A stretch of DNA of 64,000 nt from Sialis fuliginosa. Taxonomy: Eukaryota; Arthropoda; Insecta; Megaloptera; Sialidae. Of this stretch, positions 55,901 through 63,100 are shown piece by piece. The stretch spans positions 17,954,761-18,018,760 of the forward strand of contig OY540818.1 in NCBI GenBank assembly GCA_961205875.1. Direction: 5' to 3'. Within the stretch, counting starts at the first letter, position 1. Each line of letters starts with the position of its first letter. A program made the translations under genes and the position numbers. Below the pieces are notes generated by a model, which was given only the letters and a program-made list of their open reading frames with translations, was not told the DNA's origin and did no database searches.

Positions 55901-57773
55901 ATTTCTTCTCCATTTCTTTAAACGCCACCAATTTTTTAACCAAGACCACTCCATCTCCGCTAAAGTATTTTTCAAAACAAATATTTGAAGATATTTAATT
56001 TAAGCAACATGTGATTTAAACATAAACATAACAAGATTAGATTATTTAACAAGTGTTTCAATGCCATTTAATTATCATTAATTTTTATTACAAATTATGA
56101 TACCTGTGTTTTTAAAATATACAGGGTGGGGCATTTAAAGTAATTTTTATCTTAGAACCTTTGCATATTCGAAAAAAATGTTTGGTTGTGAGGGAGTAAT
56201 CTAATAGTAATATTTATTTGATATTTTAACGTGGCTTTAAAGGTTATTTGAAGGTCAACATCATTTTTTTAAATAGGAACATACGGTTTTTATTTAATAA
56301 TATTATTCTACGAGAAAAAACACGAATCTTTCATTGAAAACTTTTTTTTTGAACAACCTAAACTTTCCAATAAAATTTATTTTGGTCTAATAAAAGTTGG
56401 AGGATTATTTTTAGAATTTTAAAGTAAAAAATTCTTGAATTTTCAAAATCTCGAAATTATTTTGTAAGATATCTTGTAAAGTTTAGATTGTTTGTTCAAA
56501 AAAAAGTTTTCAATGAAAGATTCATGATTTGTCACGTAGAATAAAATTACTGATTAAAAACTATAGGTTCCTATTTAAAAAATGTTGACCTTTAAATATC
56601 CTTGAAAGCCAAGAAAAATAAAAAACAAATATTATTATTCGATTACCCCCTCGTAACCAAACATTTTTTCCAAATATGCGATGGTTCTGAGATAAAAATC
56701 TGTAACACTTTAAATGCCCCACCCTGTATTAATCACACATTTTAAAATACTAAATGAAAATAAAAAATAAATTTTAAATGTAACGGAAACATTAATTTGA
56801 AAATAATTTTTAAAAAAATGTTTGCCATAAACTTATGTATATTTATAATTTATAACACCTTTTATATTTAAAATTGGAAAACATAATTTAATTAAGTTAC
56901 ATTATTTATTTTTGAGATGCATTTTAATACAATGCAATAATGATACATTATTTTTGTATATAAAATGTTTTGTTTACAAATAACACAGTTATCACCAAGA
57001 AGTACAGTCACTTTGTGAATTTCAAGGTCTTTGTATCTATTATTTGTACTTAGTTTTTTAATTACCTTAGTTCATGTTGCATGAATTATTTTAAAACTGA
57101 ACCGTATAATTTCCTCTACGTTTAGTTTGGAATATATTTGCAATTGAAGCAAATCATTATAAAAAAATTAGTTAATTTTATTGTTTTCTTATTAAAAATT
57201 GTTACGTGACATAAAATAAAAATAAGTTAGAGGATTTTTTTATGTACTTAATAGGTATTAATAAATTCAGCTATAAAATATCAATAATAACTTGTGGCAT
57301 AATTATATCAATTATAAGTCAATGTACTATTAACATTGAAGAGAAATTAGTTGAAGGGTATTTATTTTTAAATATACATATAATAATGTTAACATTTTTC
57401 ATAAATTTCTAGAAGTATGTATGTAAGTTTATTTTTTAAATTTCTTTATTATAAAATATAATATAATTACTTATTTTTATTATGTGCCAAAAATTAAATA
57501 TTGAAAACATAAACATTTACAAGTGCGTAAATATGTACATTTTGCAAAAAAAACATAATATACTTCAATATAAATGAAAAAAAAAATGATTAAGCACAAT
57601 TTTCTACAGAAAAAAACACATATGTTGCTATAAGAATATGATAAAAGAAAATACTTTTCGTATAAATGTTTGAAACTTACAGCAATGTCGTCTGGTAAAT
57701 AAAAATGTGCAGCAGGACCTACGACAGCTTTACGTAAGCCTTGGTAACCGTGCTCCAACTCGGTGTATGACAT
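22944..57773 (-). CDS. PPIP5K: Diphosphoinositol pentakisphosphate kinase/phosphatase PPIP5K (Vip1)
   Basis: Makes 1-position inositol pyrophosphates (1-InsP7, InsP8) with an N-terminal ATP-grasp kinase and removes them with a histidine-acid-phosphatase-like domain; cytosolic. Minus-strand exons from the 5' end: 57681-57773, 51219-51449, 48476-48707, 48264-48418, 48094-48195, 47335-47525, 45936-46217, 44969-45157, 44180-44265, 41761-41907, 34360-34594, 32952-33160, 32064-32290, 31657-31908, 31077-31334, 30459-30593, 30279-30376, 29900-30102, 26612-27976, 26170-26349, 24874-25006, 24605-24744, 22944-24427 (TAA). Phases agree throughout; about 2,208 residues. Kinase about 67-400: [73 protein letters not shown]. 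Phosphatase from [10 protein letters not shown] (about 411-420), with [31 protein letters not shown] and [12 protein letters not shown]. Then a conserved FSPG segment, poly[28 protein letters not shown] and SSSGPSSP. The disordered tail (about 965-2,208) is far longer than in human PPIP5K1 or 2. Confidence 0.93.
25306..25553. mobile_element. MITE, GGTTATTTATCGTTTTAG family, copy 1
   Basis: Left arm GGTTAAATATCGTTTTATTT and AGTGCTCCAAATTATTTCAT; right arm is the inverse (TTTGGAGCACTAAAACGATA, AATAACC). A second copy at 59703-59953 has the same arms. Here it lies in the PPIP5K intron between the exons at 24874-25006 and 26170-26349. Confidence 0.7.
27977..29899 (-). other. PPIP5K intron, 1.9 kb, mostly featureless
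   Basis: AT-rich intron. The only repeat I recognise is a lone unit (28578-28645) matching the 134-bp tandem array at 46562-47100: both share AATACAAACAATGAAACACG and TATTTCAGCATTT. Nothing else seen. Confidence 0.6.
30150..30205 (+). repeat. Dispersed repeat shared with 4.84 kb
   Basis: Starts AATCCGGAAATTTTTGACAT and matches 4842-4895. It lies about 50 bp upstream (PPIP5K sense) of the acceptor of the exon at 29900-30102. Confidence 0.55.
32372..32897. repeat. hAT-like terminus and dispersed repeat in a PPIP5K intron
   Basis: GCAGAGGTTCCCAAACTTTT at 32372 is a terminus typical of hAT-derived MITEs (CAGNGGTTCCCAAACT). I could not find a matching inverse end. At 32864-32897, on the minus strand, lies a diverged copy of the 28-bp repeat of 8437-8464. 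Confidence 0.45.
33234..33300 (+). repeat. pogo/Tigger-like terminal fragment
   Basis: TACAGTAGAGACTCTTTTTA followed by CGCGGATTTTGACGTAAATAACGTCTAG resembles a pogo-type end. Part of it (GACGT.AATAACGTCTAG) recurs at 60748-60767 in a hexosaminidase intron. No opposite end seen. Confidence 0.4.
33484..34318 (+). mobile_element. Interspersed retroelement-like repeat, GCGGCTTCGCCCGC head
   Basis: Begins ACTAGCTGGGCCCACGCGGC then TTCGCCCGC and ends with a GACAGACAGACAGAGAG run and TTTATATATATTAAGGATAT. Copies or fragments: 44690-44942 (+), 62400-62868 (-), and an end fragment at 61558-61612 (-). The core shares CCAAATTGGA..CTGTAAAGGG.AAATTATATC. Head and tail types recur in arthropod genomes, but I cannot assign a class. 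No intact reading frame. Confidence 0.6.
34817..35347. mobile_element. Foldback element with GGCCTATGTTTT ends
   Basis: Left arm (34817-34985: TTTTTTTCGGTACTGCAGGC, GATTAACATGGGAAAAATTA, CGCGTGAATATCTCGTTGAA) is mirrored at 35215-35347. Non-coding. A related copy at 51985-52510 is interrupted by another MITE. In the 7.2-kb PPIP5K intron. Confidence 0.75.
35608..35780. mobile_element. hAT-like MITE with 8-bp target duplication
   Basis: Ends ..TTGGCGTAGTAAG and CTTACGCCACTGG are inverse; flanked on both sides by TTTAAGAC (35600-35607 and 35781-35788), an 8-bp duplication as in the hAT superfamily. Interior contains G-runs and C-runs. Non-coding. Confidence 0.75.
36622..37376. mobile_element. 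Foldback element, arms about 150 bp
   Basis: TTAATCTTTTATTTACATTA at the left is mirrored at the right end (AATGTAAAAGATTAA). Inner mirrored blocks: CTTGACCATTCTTAAATAAA and GCAATAGGCATGATG / CATCATGCCTATTGC. The centre carries GACGTCA-type motifs and TCATGGCG. Non-coding, within the 7.2-kb PPIP5K intron. Confidence 0.75.
37449..37748. mobile_element. MITE, CAGTGGCGTAG family
   Basis: CAGTGGCGTAGAAAGC at left, inverse CTACGCCACTG at right, about 300 bp. G-run after the left end and C-run before the right end, as in the copies at 35.6 and 63.0 kb. Confidence 0.7.
38153..38687. mobile_element. Foldback element, TCTCGGAAACTATAAGAGAT arms
   Basis: Arms mirror over about 150 bp: TCTCGGAAACTATAAGAGAT, AGAGATTCGGTTAAATGAGA, ATGTCATAGC and TAGATATTAGCCAAAAACCA, each with its inverse on the right. 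A fragment of the terminal part is at 10183-10230. Confidence 0.75.
38938..39006 (+). repeat. Short tandem array, GTAGATCTTT units
   Basis: About six imperfect copies of a roughly 11-13 bp unit (TTTGTAGATC / ATTGTAGATC / TCGTTGTAGATC). Micro- to minisatellite. Confidence 0.7.
39165..39740 (+). repeat. Tandem repeat, about 162-bp unit, 3.5 copies
   Basis: The landmark TTTCGGAAAAATTCCCG recurs with unit starts near 39182, 39345, 39506 and 39670, spaced 161-164 bp. Other shared blocks: TTTTGACTACGTATTCTTAA, TCAGCGACCCC and AACCTCCCCAGAT. Units 2 and 3 are closest to one another. Satellite-like array in the 7.2-kb PPIP5K intron. Not CRISPR-like: no spacers. Confidence 0.85.
40385..40412 (+). repeat. 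Dispersed 28-bp repeat, copy 2
   Basis: GCACGGTGCTTCCTCGTGCT and the following AAATTCAC match 8437-8464 with one or two differences. Confidence 0.5.
40855..41600. mobile_element. Outer foldback element carrying a nested MITE
   Basis: The left block (GGTCAAATATCTCGAAAACA, then AAATGTTTCTGAAATAAATGTTTCGAACC) is mirrored near 41542-41595 (GGTTCGAAACATTTATCTCG, GAAATATTTGACC). A second complete foldback (41195-41498) sits between the arms. Confidence 0.6.
41195..41498. mobile_element. pogo-like MITE, CAGGTAAACGTCG termini (nested)
   Basis: CAGGTAAACGTCGTTTTGCG and CCGG at the left; the inverse (CCGGCGTAAAACGACGTTTA, CCTG) then TA at the right. About 300 bp. CAGG..-type ends with TA at the edge fit Tc1/pogo-derived MITEs. 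Lies inside the outer foldback 40855-41600. Confidence 0.7.
41967..42632. mobile_element. Element with 24-bp perfect terminal inverted repeats
   Basis: AGTGTATTCCAAGTTGATTA (then AG) near 41969 and its inverse (CTTAATCAACTTGGAATACA, CT) near 42607-42629. Sub-terminal blocks (GATTGGTGCATTTTGAAATG / inverse near 42517) are also mirrored. The interior includes the GIY-YIG-like fragment described separately. In the PPIP5K intron between the exons at 41761 and 44180. Confidence 0.7.
42120..42242 (+). pseudogene. Decayed GIY-YIG endonuclease fragment, Penelope-like
   Basis: A 40-codon open stretch ending in TAA reads [20 protein letters not shown] then [10 protein letters not shown] and onward. 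This matches the GIY-YIG nuclease core of Penelope-like retroelements, where a Cys pair precedes SY(I/V)GQT and is followed by R..R..EH. The arrangement C-x2-C-x2-SYIGQTRRS..RFKEH is characteristic. There is no reverse transcriptase next to it; the downstream sequence is non-coding. It lies inside the inverted-repeat element 41967-42632, so the fragment was captured or is a solo remnant. Family knowledge, no search run. Confidence 0.6.
42755..43035. repeat. Diverged inverse copy of the 16.9-kb element
   Basis: GATAGGGTTTCATAGTC near the left and AAATATATCGTGACTGAAGA, GTTAAAATCAAAAGA inside match the inverse of 17080-17257. Termini decayed. Confidence 0.55.
44354..44649. mobile_element. hAT-like MITE, CAGAGGCGGATTA termini
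   Basis: CAGAGGCGGATTATCC at left, inverse TTTAATCCGCCTCTG at right, about 296 bp. Flanked by GGTACTAC (44346-44353) and GATACTAC (44650-44657), an 8-bp target duplication with one change. No coding capacity. Confidence 0.75.
44690..44942 (+). mobile_element. Fragment of the 33.5-kb retroelement-like repeat
   Basis: Matches 33650-33870: TTAAATTTAAAAGTTAAT, AAACAAAATAAACAACTG, then a GC-rich core with CCGGCC and CCCTCT, then ACGACCAAATTGGACACTGT and AAATTATATCTACATTAAG. It ends about 25 bp from the donor of the PPIP5K exon at 44969-45157. Confidence 0.65.
45197..45915. mobile_element. pogo/Tigger-like element filling a PPIP5K intron
   Basis: TACAGTCGGGACTCGTTTAT at left and its inverse (ATAAATGAGTCCCGACTGTA) at right. 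TA is at both edges, as expected for TA-target elements with CAGT ends. Within it is a second mirrored pair (CCTTGACCAATCAGCGTTGG at 45491 and its inverse ending near 45826; GACTTGAAATCCCGCGCC type). The intron 45158-45935 is 778 bp, so the element makes up about 92% of it. No transposase frame. Confidence 0.75.
46490..47317 (-). mobile_element. Retroelement-like repeat with internal 134-bp tandem array
   Basis: On the minus strand its head reads ACTAGCTGCTACCCGCGGCT then TCGCTCGCG, the same type of head as the 33.5-kb repeat. Inside, 46562-47100 is a tandem array: unit starts at 46562, 46696, 46829 and 46963 (133-134 bp), each containing GTGTAAAAGTTTGTAT and a TTTTTGGTC block. Units 1-2 and 3-4 form two closely matched pairs. 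No open frame of length. Confidence 0.7.
49601..50334. repeat. Near-perfect 730-bp palindrome
   Basis: Left arm about 49601-49962 and right arm about 49975-50334 are inverse copies with few differences (for example GTATAATACTTTAAAATCCG against its partner, and AACAAGTGGTCGG against GAACGCGTGGTCGG). The short spacer is T/A-rich. The arms carry no gene; the two 62-codon frames they create on opposite strands are mirror images. Lies in a PPIP5K intron, so the pre-mRNA can form a hairpin with a stem of about 350 bp. Confidence 0.9.
50536..50890. mobile_element. hAT-like MITE, CAGGGCTTCGAACCG, intact target duplication
   Basis: Starts CAGGGCTTCGAACCGTTATT, ends ..CCAAAGCCTTG, and is flanked on both sides by a perfect CTCAGAAT (50528-50535 and 50891-50898). 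355 bp, no coding capacity. Related pieces at 10222-10319 and 52218-52385. Confidence 0.8.
51530..51800. mobile_element. hAT-like MITE, CAGGGCCGGATTAAG, intact target duplication
   Basis: CAGGGCCGGATTAAGAAAGC at left and inverse TTAGTCCGGCCCTG at right. Perfect 8-bp duplication GGCATAGG at 51522-51529 and 51801-51808. Inner GCGGGGCCCGTAGCA blocks are also mirrored. It inserted into an older element (next entry). Confidence 0.85.
51801..51992. mobile_element. Older element interrupted by the 51.5-kb MITE
   Basis: GTGTCCAACCTTTTGAAC ... GGATTGGACAAGCTTGGCC. The interior (GCATAAACTCAATTT, then GAGGACC plus a T-run and TTAGTCGTGCTAATTTCAAT) matches 63140-63250. So the same sequence occurs in a PPIP5K intron and a hexosaminidase intron. 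Confidence 0.5.
51985..52510. mobile_element. Foldback copy of the 34.8-kb family, interrupted
   Basis: GGATCTAAAGAAAATTCTCG, ATTAACATGGGAAAAATTAC and GTTCGTTTAAAC match 34860-35130. The right arm resumes at about 52400 (TGGTTCGATCTACAAGTTTG, AGTTAAAATATAGATC). Between them, 52218-52385 is a piece of the AGGGCTTCGAACCG MITE family. Confidence 0.6.
52538..52948. mobile_element. MITE with TATGGTGACCATAT termini
   Basis: TATGGTGACCATATATTACG at left and AATATGGTCACCATATC at right; the termini are themselves palindromic. About 410 bp, non-coding. Confidence 0.65.
53226..53688. mobile_element. Foldback element, arms about 110 bp
   Basis: Mirrored blocks: GACTTTAAATTTTAAAATTA, TTTTTATCTTCGAAAATTCT and GAGAATTGGGGCGTTTTTGA. 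Its right end lies 64 bp from candidate first exon C (53752-53820). Confidence 0.7.
53752..53820 (-). CDS. Candidate alternative first coding exon of PPIP5K (C)
   Basis: ATG followed by 23 codons ([20 protein letters not shown], then SSL) and a GTAATG donor, ending in phase 0. That is the phase needed to join the exon at 51219-51449. Cys-rich, like the candidate at 55847. It sits just upstream of a foldback element, and the frame is short, so chance is a real alternative. Confidence 0.2.
54180..54505 (-). repeat. Inverse copies of the 21.5-kb and 22.0-kb modules, order swapped
   Basis: 54180-54300 matches the inverse of 21520-21640. 54440-54505 (CAAGCTAGCAAATTTTGCTA, GGAG then TATAATACCGGACATTA) matches the inverse of 22010-22075. 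Read on the minus strand, the second module comes first, unlike the other locus. Confidence 0.65.
55223..55437. mobile_element. Small foldback with CTTAAGATATTTTA arms
   Basis: GGCACTTAAGATATTTTAAA at left and TATAAAATATCTTAAGCGCA at right. Just left of it, 55000-55220 contains several ATCGTAACCACCA-type repeats. Confidence 0.45.
55557..55682. mobile_element. TTAA-flanked MITE, piggyBac-like
   Basis: 126 bp from TTAACACATTAACTGCC to its inverse GGCAGTTAACGTGTTAA. TTAA ends and a 17-bp inverted repeat fit a piggyBac-derived MITE. In the first PPIP5K intron. Confidence 0.65.
55847..55954 (-). CDS. Candidate alternative first coding exon of PPIP5K (B)
   Basis: ATG followed by 36 codons and a strong GTACGT donor, ending in phase 0, so it can join the exon at 51219-51449 just as the 57.7-kb exon does. 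It reads [20 protein letters not shown], then an acidic/Asn spacer, then CCYCDECLG. The Trp/Lys/Arg-rich amphipathic start and the Cys cluster look like a selected sequence and suggest a membrane-associating or lipid-modified N-terminus. Splicing from the 57.7-kb exon into it does not keep phase at the obvious AG, so it is better read as a separate first exon from its own promoter. Confidence 0.45.
56120..56728. mobile_element. MITE with TACAGGGTGGGGCATTTAAA termini
   Basis: TACAGGGTGGGGCATTTAAA at left and TTTAAATGCCCCACCCTGTA at right, a perfect 20-bp inverted repeat. The arms stay mirrored for more than 200 bp (ACCAAACATTTTTT, GAAGGTCAACAT, GTTCAAAAAAAAG). 609 bp, non-coding. Confidence 0.85.
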
Positions 57774-58800
57774 TTCTTAATAAATTTTTAGTATTTATTT
57801 TTGACATTACACCTTAAAAATTCAATACTTAATTAATTGTATCACAACAGTGTTATAGTATATCTTGAATACAACTATTTGTTTATTTCATATATAAATA
57901 TCATTTTTAGAAAATTGGCAGCTGTTTTAAGTGCGTCGATTAATTAGTACGAATAAAAATAGATAAATGTATAAATGGTAAAAATAATGTGGTTTACATA
58001 GAGCAGGTCAAACAGTATTGATTTTCTAAAATTCTGTTGGCACACGTTCTAAGATGGGATGAAAATGATTTTGAAGGTATTTATAATGTTTTATAAACCT
58101 AAAATTTGCCTGAAATAATTTTGTTCTTTAAATTTCGAGTATGAAGGTTAAAAAAAATAATTTAATTGTTTTCTATACATACGTATTTATATAATTTAAT
58201 AAAATAATTATTAATTATGTAAATTCCTTTTAACTTACAAAAAATGCAATTTTTAAAATATAAAATTATTTTCTTTTATAAAAACTACCTACTTTTAAAA
58301 TTATTTTTTTGATAAATTCCATATGTCTGTAATAAGGCCCATTCACACTGTGCAATATAGTACAATTTAATCTAAGTACAGTAAATCATCTGGGATTTTA
58401 TAAATGTTAGGAGTAATACATTTATTTTGTTTTTTATGCATAGAATTTTAATTTTCGTGCATTATAATATTTTATAGGAATAATTTTCAAATAACAAAAT
58501 TTAAAAGTAATGTACAATTTTACCCTGTGACACGACCTTTAAAAAACTATTTTCAAGTCTGGATGTTGGTCAAAATGATTTTTTGCCGCTAAATTGAAAC
58601 AAGTTCCCTCCAAATTAAATCCCGCGTATTCTTCCTATAATAATATTCCAACGGTGTGTGATACTAGTTGGCTTATAAGTTTTTAATATAATTTTAAAGG
58701 TATTATATCAATTATTATATTGTATAACAACATTTCAATGCACTCAAACATAAATTAACTAAATTCCAATGTTTTAAAGTATTTTTCTAGATTTTTCAAA
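57774..58800. promoter_or_regulatory. Divergent upstream region, PPIP5K and dUTPase
   Basis: 1,027 bp between the opposed start codons. It must contain the dUTPase promoter and a leader of PPIP5K. A polypyrimidine stretch and AG at 58789-58790, just before the dUTPase ATG, looks like a splice acceptor, so dUTPase probably has an upstream leader exon. No convincing core-promoter motif seen. Confidence 0.4.
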
Positions 58801-59362
58801 ATGCCAAGTGAAATATCTGTTTCACCAGTTCTCCATTTCACTAAATTATCTGAACATGCAAGTGCTCCAACAAGGGGCTCATCAAAAGCTGCTGGATATG
58901 ATTTATATTCAGCCTACCAGTGTACTGTACCTGCTCGAGGAAAAGAAATCGTAGCAACCGATATTCAAATTCAGTTACCTGAAGGATGTTATGGGAGAAT
59001 TGCACCTAGATCTGGTCTTGCAGCAAAAAATGCAATTGACGTAGGAGGTAAATATAAGTACATCAAAATCTTACAAAGTTACAAATTCTCATTATGTTTT
59101 TAGCTGGCGTTGTTGATGAAGATTACCGCGGAAATATTAAAGTTGTATTGTTTAATCATTCCGATGTGCCATTTGTAGTTAACAAAGGTGATCGTATTGC
59201 CCAACTCGTTTGTGAGAAGATTTATTACCCAGAAATTAAAGAAGTACAGGTAATGTGTATTTATTTGTTTTTTAATTCAAATCATAAAATCTTATATTTT
59301 TTTAGAGTCTGACTGAAACTGAAAGAGGTGAAGGTGGTTTCGGATCAACAGGAACCCAATAA
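58801..59362 (+). CDS. dUTPase: dUTPase (deoxyuridine 5'-triphosphate nucleotidohydrolase)
   Basis: Trimeric enzyme that hydrolyses dUTP to dUMP and pyrophosphate, keeping uracil out of DNA and feeding dTMP synthesis. Three exons: 58801-59047, 59104-59249 and 59306-59362 (TAA), 149 residues, the usual single-domain length. All five motifs are present in order: AAGYDLYSA (about 30-38), PRSGLAAKN (69-77), [10 protein letters not shown] with the catalytic Asp (83-92), GDRIAQLV (111-118) and the Arg/Gly P-loop-like [10 protein letters not shown] (138-147). The C-terminal motif closes the active site and is intact. No mitochondrial leader is visible in this frame. It diverges from PPIP5K; a poly(A) signal AATAAA is at 59440. 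Confidence 0.97.
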
Positions 59363-59439
59363 TTACATTCTAATTCCTATTTTTTTATGGCTTGTATTTA
59401 TATTCATGTTTTCTTGTCATTATATTATATAAGTTTAAA

Positions 59440-59445
59440 AATAAA
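59440..59445 (+). terminator. Poly(A) signal of dUTPase
   Basis: AATAAA 78 bp after the dUTPase stop codon. Confidence 0.55.
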
Positions 59446-59702
59446 AAACGTTTAGATTTATTAAATTGTGTTTATTTACTTTTTATAAAAATACTTTGTT
59501 ACTGATTGTTAAACAATCATAAGAAGCATATTACGTATAAAATACAACAATGAATAATATATTTATATCTGACAGTTTATACAACATTTTCAGTCATAAA
59601 ACTGATATAAATAGTGAAATTTTACAAAAATAATAATTTATATCTAAATATCACATCACAATTTCATATAACAAAAGTAAAGTAAGTAGACAAAATAAAG
59701 GT

Positions 59703-59953
59703 TATTTATCATTTTAGTGTCCCAAATTATTTTATGATGAATTGTTTTTTTTTTAAGTCATTGTTACAATCAATGTTCCAGATATCGAAATTTATTATAA
59801 TACGTACTAGGGGCTCTGCCCCTGAGTACTTCGCACCCCAATCCTGCTATTTATAACATCAAAATTTACAATATAGCGTATTTCTATATCATTTCTGCGC
59901 ATTCTACGTGTAGTATGAAATAATTTGGGACGCTAAAATGATAAATAACCCAA
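59703..59953. mobile_element. MITE, GGTTATTTATCATTTTAG family, copy 2
   Basis: GGTTATTTATCATTTTAGTG and CCAAATTATTTTATGATG at left, with the inverse (ATAATTTGGGACGCTAAAAT, GATAAATAACC) at right; same family as 25306-25553. Its centre (59809-59850, AGGGGCTCTGCCCCTGAGTA) looks like the head of another repeat. It lies between the dUTPase and hexosaminidase 3' ends. Confidence 0.7.
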
Positions 59954-60136
59954 AATAAAACTAATATATTGTAGTGTTTTTAAAAATGCAAAAATAAAAT
60001 AACTATACCGATTATTACGTATTTGCAATTGAATATATGAAATTATATTATATTAGTAGTTTTCTATCTTAAATGGTGTACTGAACAATATTATAGACGT
60101 AAATAACTTTTATATTACTGCAATAAATACAGATGT

Positions 60137-63100
60137 CTAATCTTTATAGCAGTATCCTTGATTCTGAAGACACCATTGAGGTTCTAGTGTATCAGCAGCA
60201 ATATTACGTTCAACCATACGGTCTCGTTGAATTAACATGCGGTGTTCAGCTGCTTTCCAGGTTGTACTAGGTTCTGCCCACAGTCTTTCAGCCATTGCGG
60301 CTGTGCGTGGCCAAACACGATTATCTAATGATTGGTCATCAGCCTAACAAAAGAAAACACAATTAAAATACAAAAAGTTACATGATCAGTCTGGCATCTC
60401 TACACAAACTTTTACACCTGTGTAAACATACTCTATAGAAAGTATTATATTCTTATAATACCTGTTCAGTCCATAAAGCTGCTTCGGCACCTAGCATTTG
60501 TTTAGTTCTATTTCCAGCAACAAGAGCAGGACTATTATCGTAAACTTTCTGCCAGCCAATGTAAGGGGAACACCAGTTATTACCAGTTCCAACCCAAGCA
60601 CCAAATCCGCAATCTAAATAAAGAGCATCGTAGTTTGACAATATCAATCTGTAGTCACGTTCTAATAGGTCTTTAATTTGTTTATCTTGTCCGGTTGTCC
60701 ATATCTAGAAATTTAAACCATTTGATAATAATAATCTCTTTATTTTGACGTGAATAACGTCTAGTGTTTCAGGCCAGAATTCGAAGAAGGTTTAAGATTT
60801 ACAAATACCTGAATGATGTATTTATCTTTAGGTAGATATTGTTCAACGTATTCAGTCTTAGTCAATGTACTAGTCCACATAATGATTGGTGTGTCTTTTC
60901 GTTTAGATTTTTTGTTGTAGCGTTCAAGAGCTTTACTTTGGAAATGGTCCCATAATTTCATGAAACCTGCTTCGGTTTGTGGCCAGCCTTTTTCGTTCAT
61001 CCATTGTACAATGTTATTAGTCCTTGCCCAACAAGTTGTTGAAACCTACAGACAGAAAATATTAACAATGAAACTGAATTTATGCCTCTTATACTATACT
61101 ATAAATTATTTAAATAATAATAAACAATACCTCATCTCCACCCATATGGAAAATATCTGGATCGAAGAGATCTACAATATCACCGTACAGATCTTCTAGC
61201 ACATCGTAAACTCCTTCTTTAGTAGGATCTAACTGACCGCATGGAGGTTCTACGCAAGTTTCAAACCAGGGTTCAGCTTTGAAACAAGCAACATAATCTG
61301 TACCTTGCCAACCCTCACCTACGTGAGCAGGTGCATCAAACTCTGGTAAAACACGAACTCCTCGGATTTTTGCGTATTGTATAACCTATTAAATAAGTTA
61401 ATGAAAAATAGGCGAAACTTTAGTTTAGCAAGTACACACAGATTTTATAGTTTTGTATGTTGGTAATAACTTACTTGAAATACATAATATGATTTATGTC
61501 AGTGATTGAAAGATCCTCAAACAGTGGAATAGCTAAATATTACAACATTCAAGTTCTTGATAATCCTTAATATATATAAAGTTCAACGTCTCTCTGTCTG
61601 TCACCCAAATCATATATTACCAACAAACAAAACTATGAAATCTGTTTGTACATGCTAAACTAAAATTTCATTAAAAAATATTAAAACATTTATTCAGTTT
61701 CATAGAATATTTTTATATTGAACTAGTGTGAATTATGAATATTTATTGTAACGCTATCTATTATATGTAAATAATTGTAAAACAAATTATAATCTTACGT
61801 CTTTTATATCTTCTGGAGTGTATACTTTGTAACGATTATAAGCACCAAATTTAGCCATATCTGGTCTAGATGGAGCGACAAAAGGGAAACTTTGTGAATC
61901 AGTCATGTGCCAATGGAAGGTGTTCATTTTATTCATAGCTAAACCATCGATTGTTCTTTTAACACTTTCAACTGAAACATAATTTCGGGAGGTATCTAAA
62001 AGAAAGCCACGGTATGGGTAGACGGGTTCATCTTCGATTTGGACGTCTCTTACTGCCTAAAAATTAAATTATTATTTGAATATATATACTTATACTTATC
62101 AACGCTGAGTTTGCTGTTACTCAATTTTTTAACTACAGATTGAGGGGGCGTCCTGTTAATATTTCAATTTGTACAATTGACTTACTTGTAGTTCTTCTCG
62201 AATATCGTCAAATATGAAAAGCTGACTTAAAGTTTCTAAGCCGTGTCTAGCACCGAAAAAATTTGGAGCTCGGATTGTCGCTAAAAGACGACCATCACTA
62301 CTTTCGTTCATAGTAAGGCTATATTTCTCAGAGGTTTCTAAAGTTAAATCTGAAATATAAATATAAAATATTGAACAAAATAATGTAGTAAATAATTGCG
62401 TAGAATCAAAAGATCTAAAATAAAGTCCGCGATACCGTATTTCTAACTTTTATATTTAAGCCACAATGACTGCTTTTATGACCTGCAAAACGTTAATCCT
62501 TATCGAAATAAATGATTTCGTCGTCATATGTACTTAATGTAGATATAATTTGTCCTTTACAGCATCCAATTTGGTCTTTTAGTTTAGGAAATAACTTTAA
62601 ATAAGTTATATATGGTAAAATATTATAAATAACGCGCGAACTGAAGAACAACTGCCGCGTCGGAGCATCTCGGCCGCCATTCGGGCTCCCTCGGCTCGGC
62701 CGTTGTGTTTTGATCGTCAATTGTTTATTTTATTTTCAATAATTAACTTTTAAATTTAAACAGAACAAAAATTATTTGTACTTTTTGTTCTGATTCGTTT
62801 TTGTTAGGTAATTTATGTGTTGATATTTTTCAAAAATCCTAAACAATAATTCAGGGCAGCTAGTAATATTATAAAGTATACGTTATTTTTTATAATATAT
62901 TGTTTACATACCCAGATTTTGAGGATCATCCATTATTACAGTAACCATTAGAGTTCTACCACCAGGTTTTATGTTTGCTTTCTTGGGGATTACTGAATGT
63001 ACATGGTCTTTAAATCGCTGCAATGTTAATTAAATTAATCCAGTGGCGTAGTAAGAAAAATTTTCGGGGGGGGGGGGTAAGTTTGGGCGGTTGGGGGTTA

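Larger units (their letters stand above)
51450..57680 (-). other. PPIP5K first intron, 6.2 kb
   Basis: Intron 1 for the 57.7-kb first exon. Holds two candidate alternative first exons (55847-55954 and 53752-53820) and the repeats at 51530, 51801, 51985, 52538, 53226, 54180, 55223, 55557 and 56120. 56730-57680 is AT-rich (very low GC), with nothing recognised. Confidence 0.6.
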
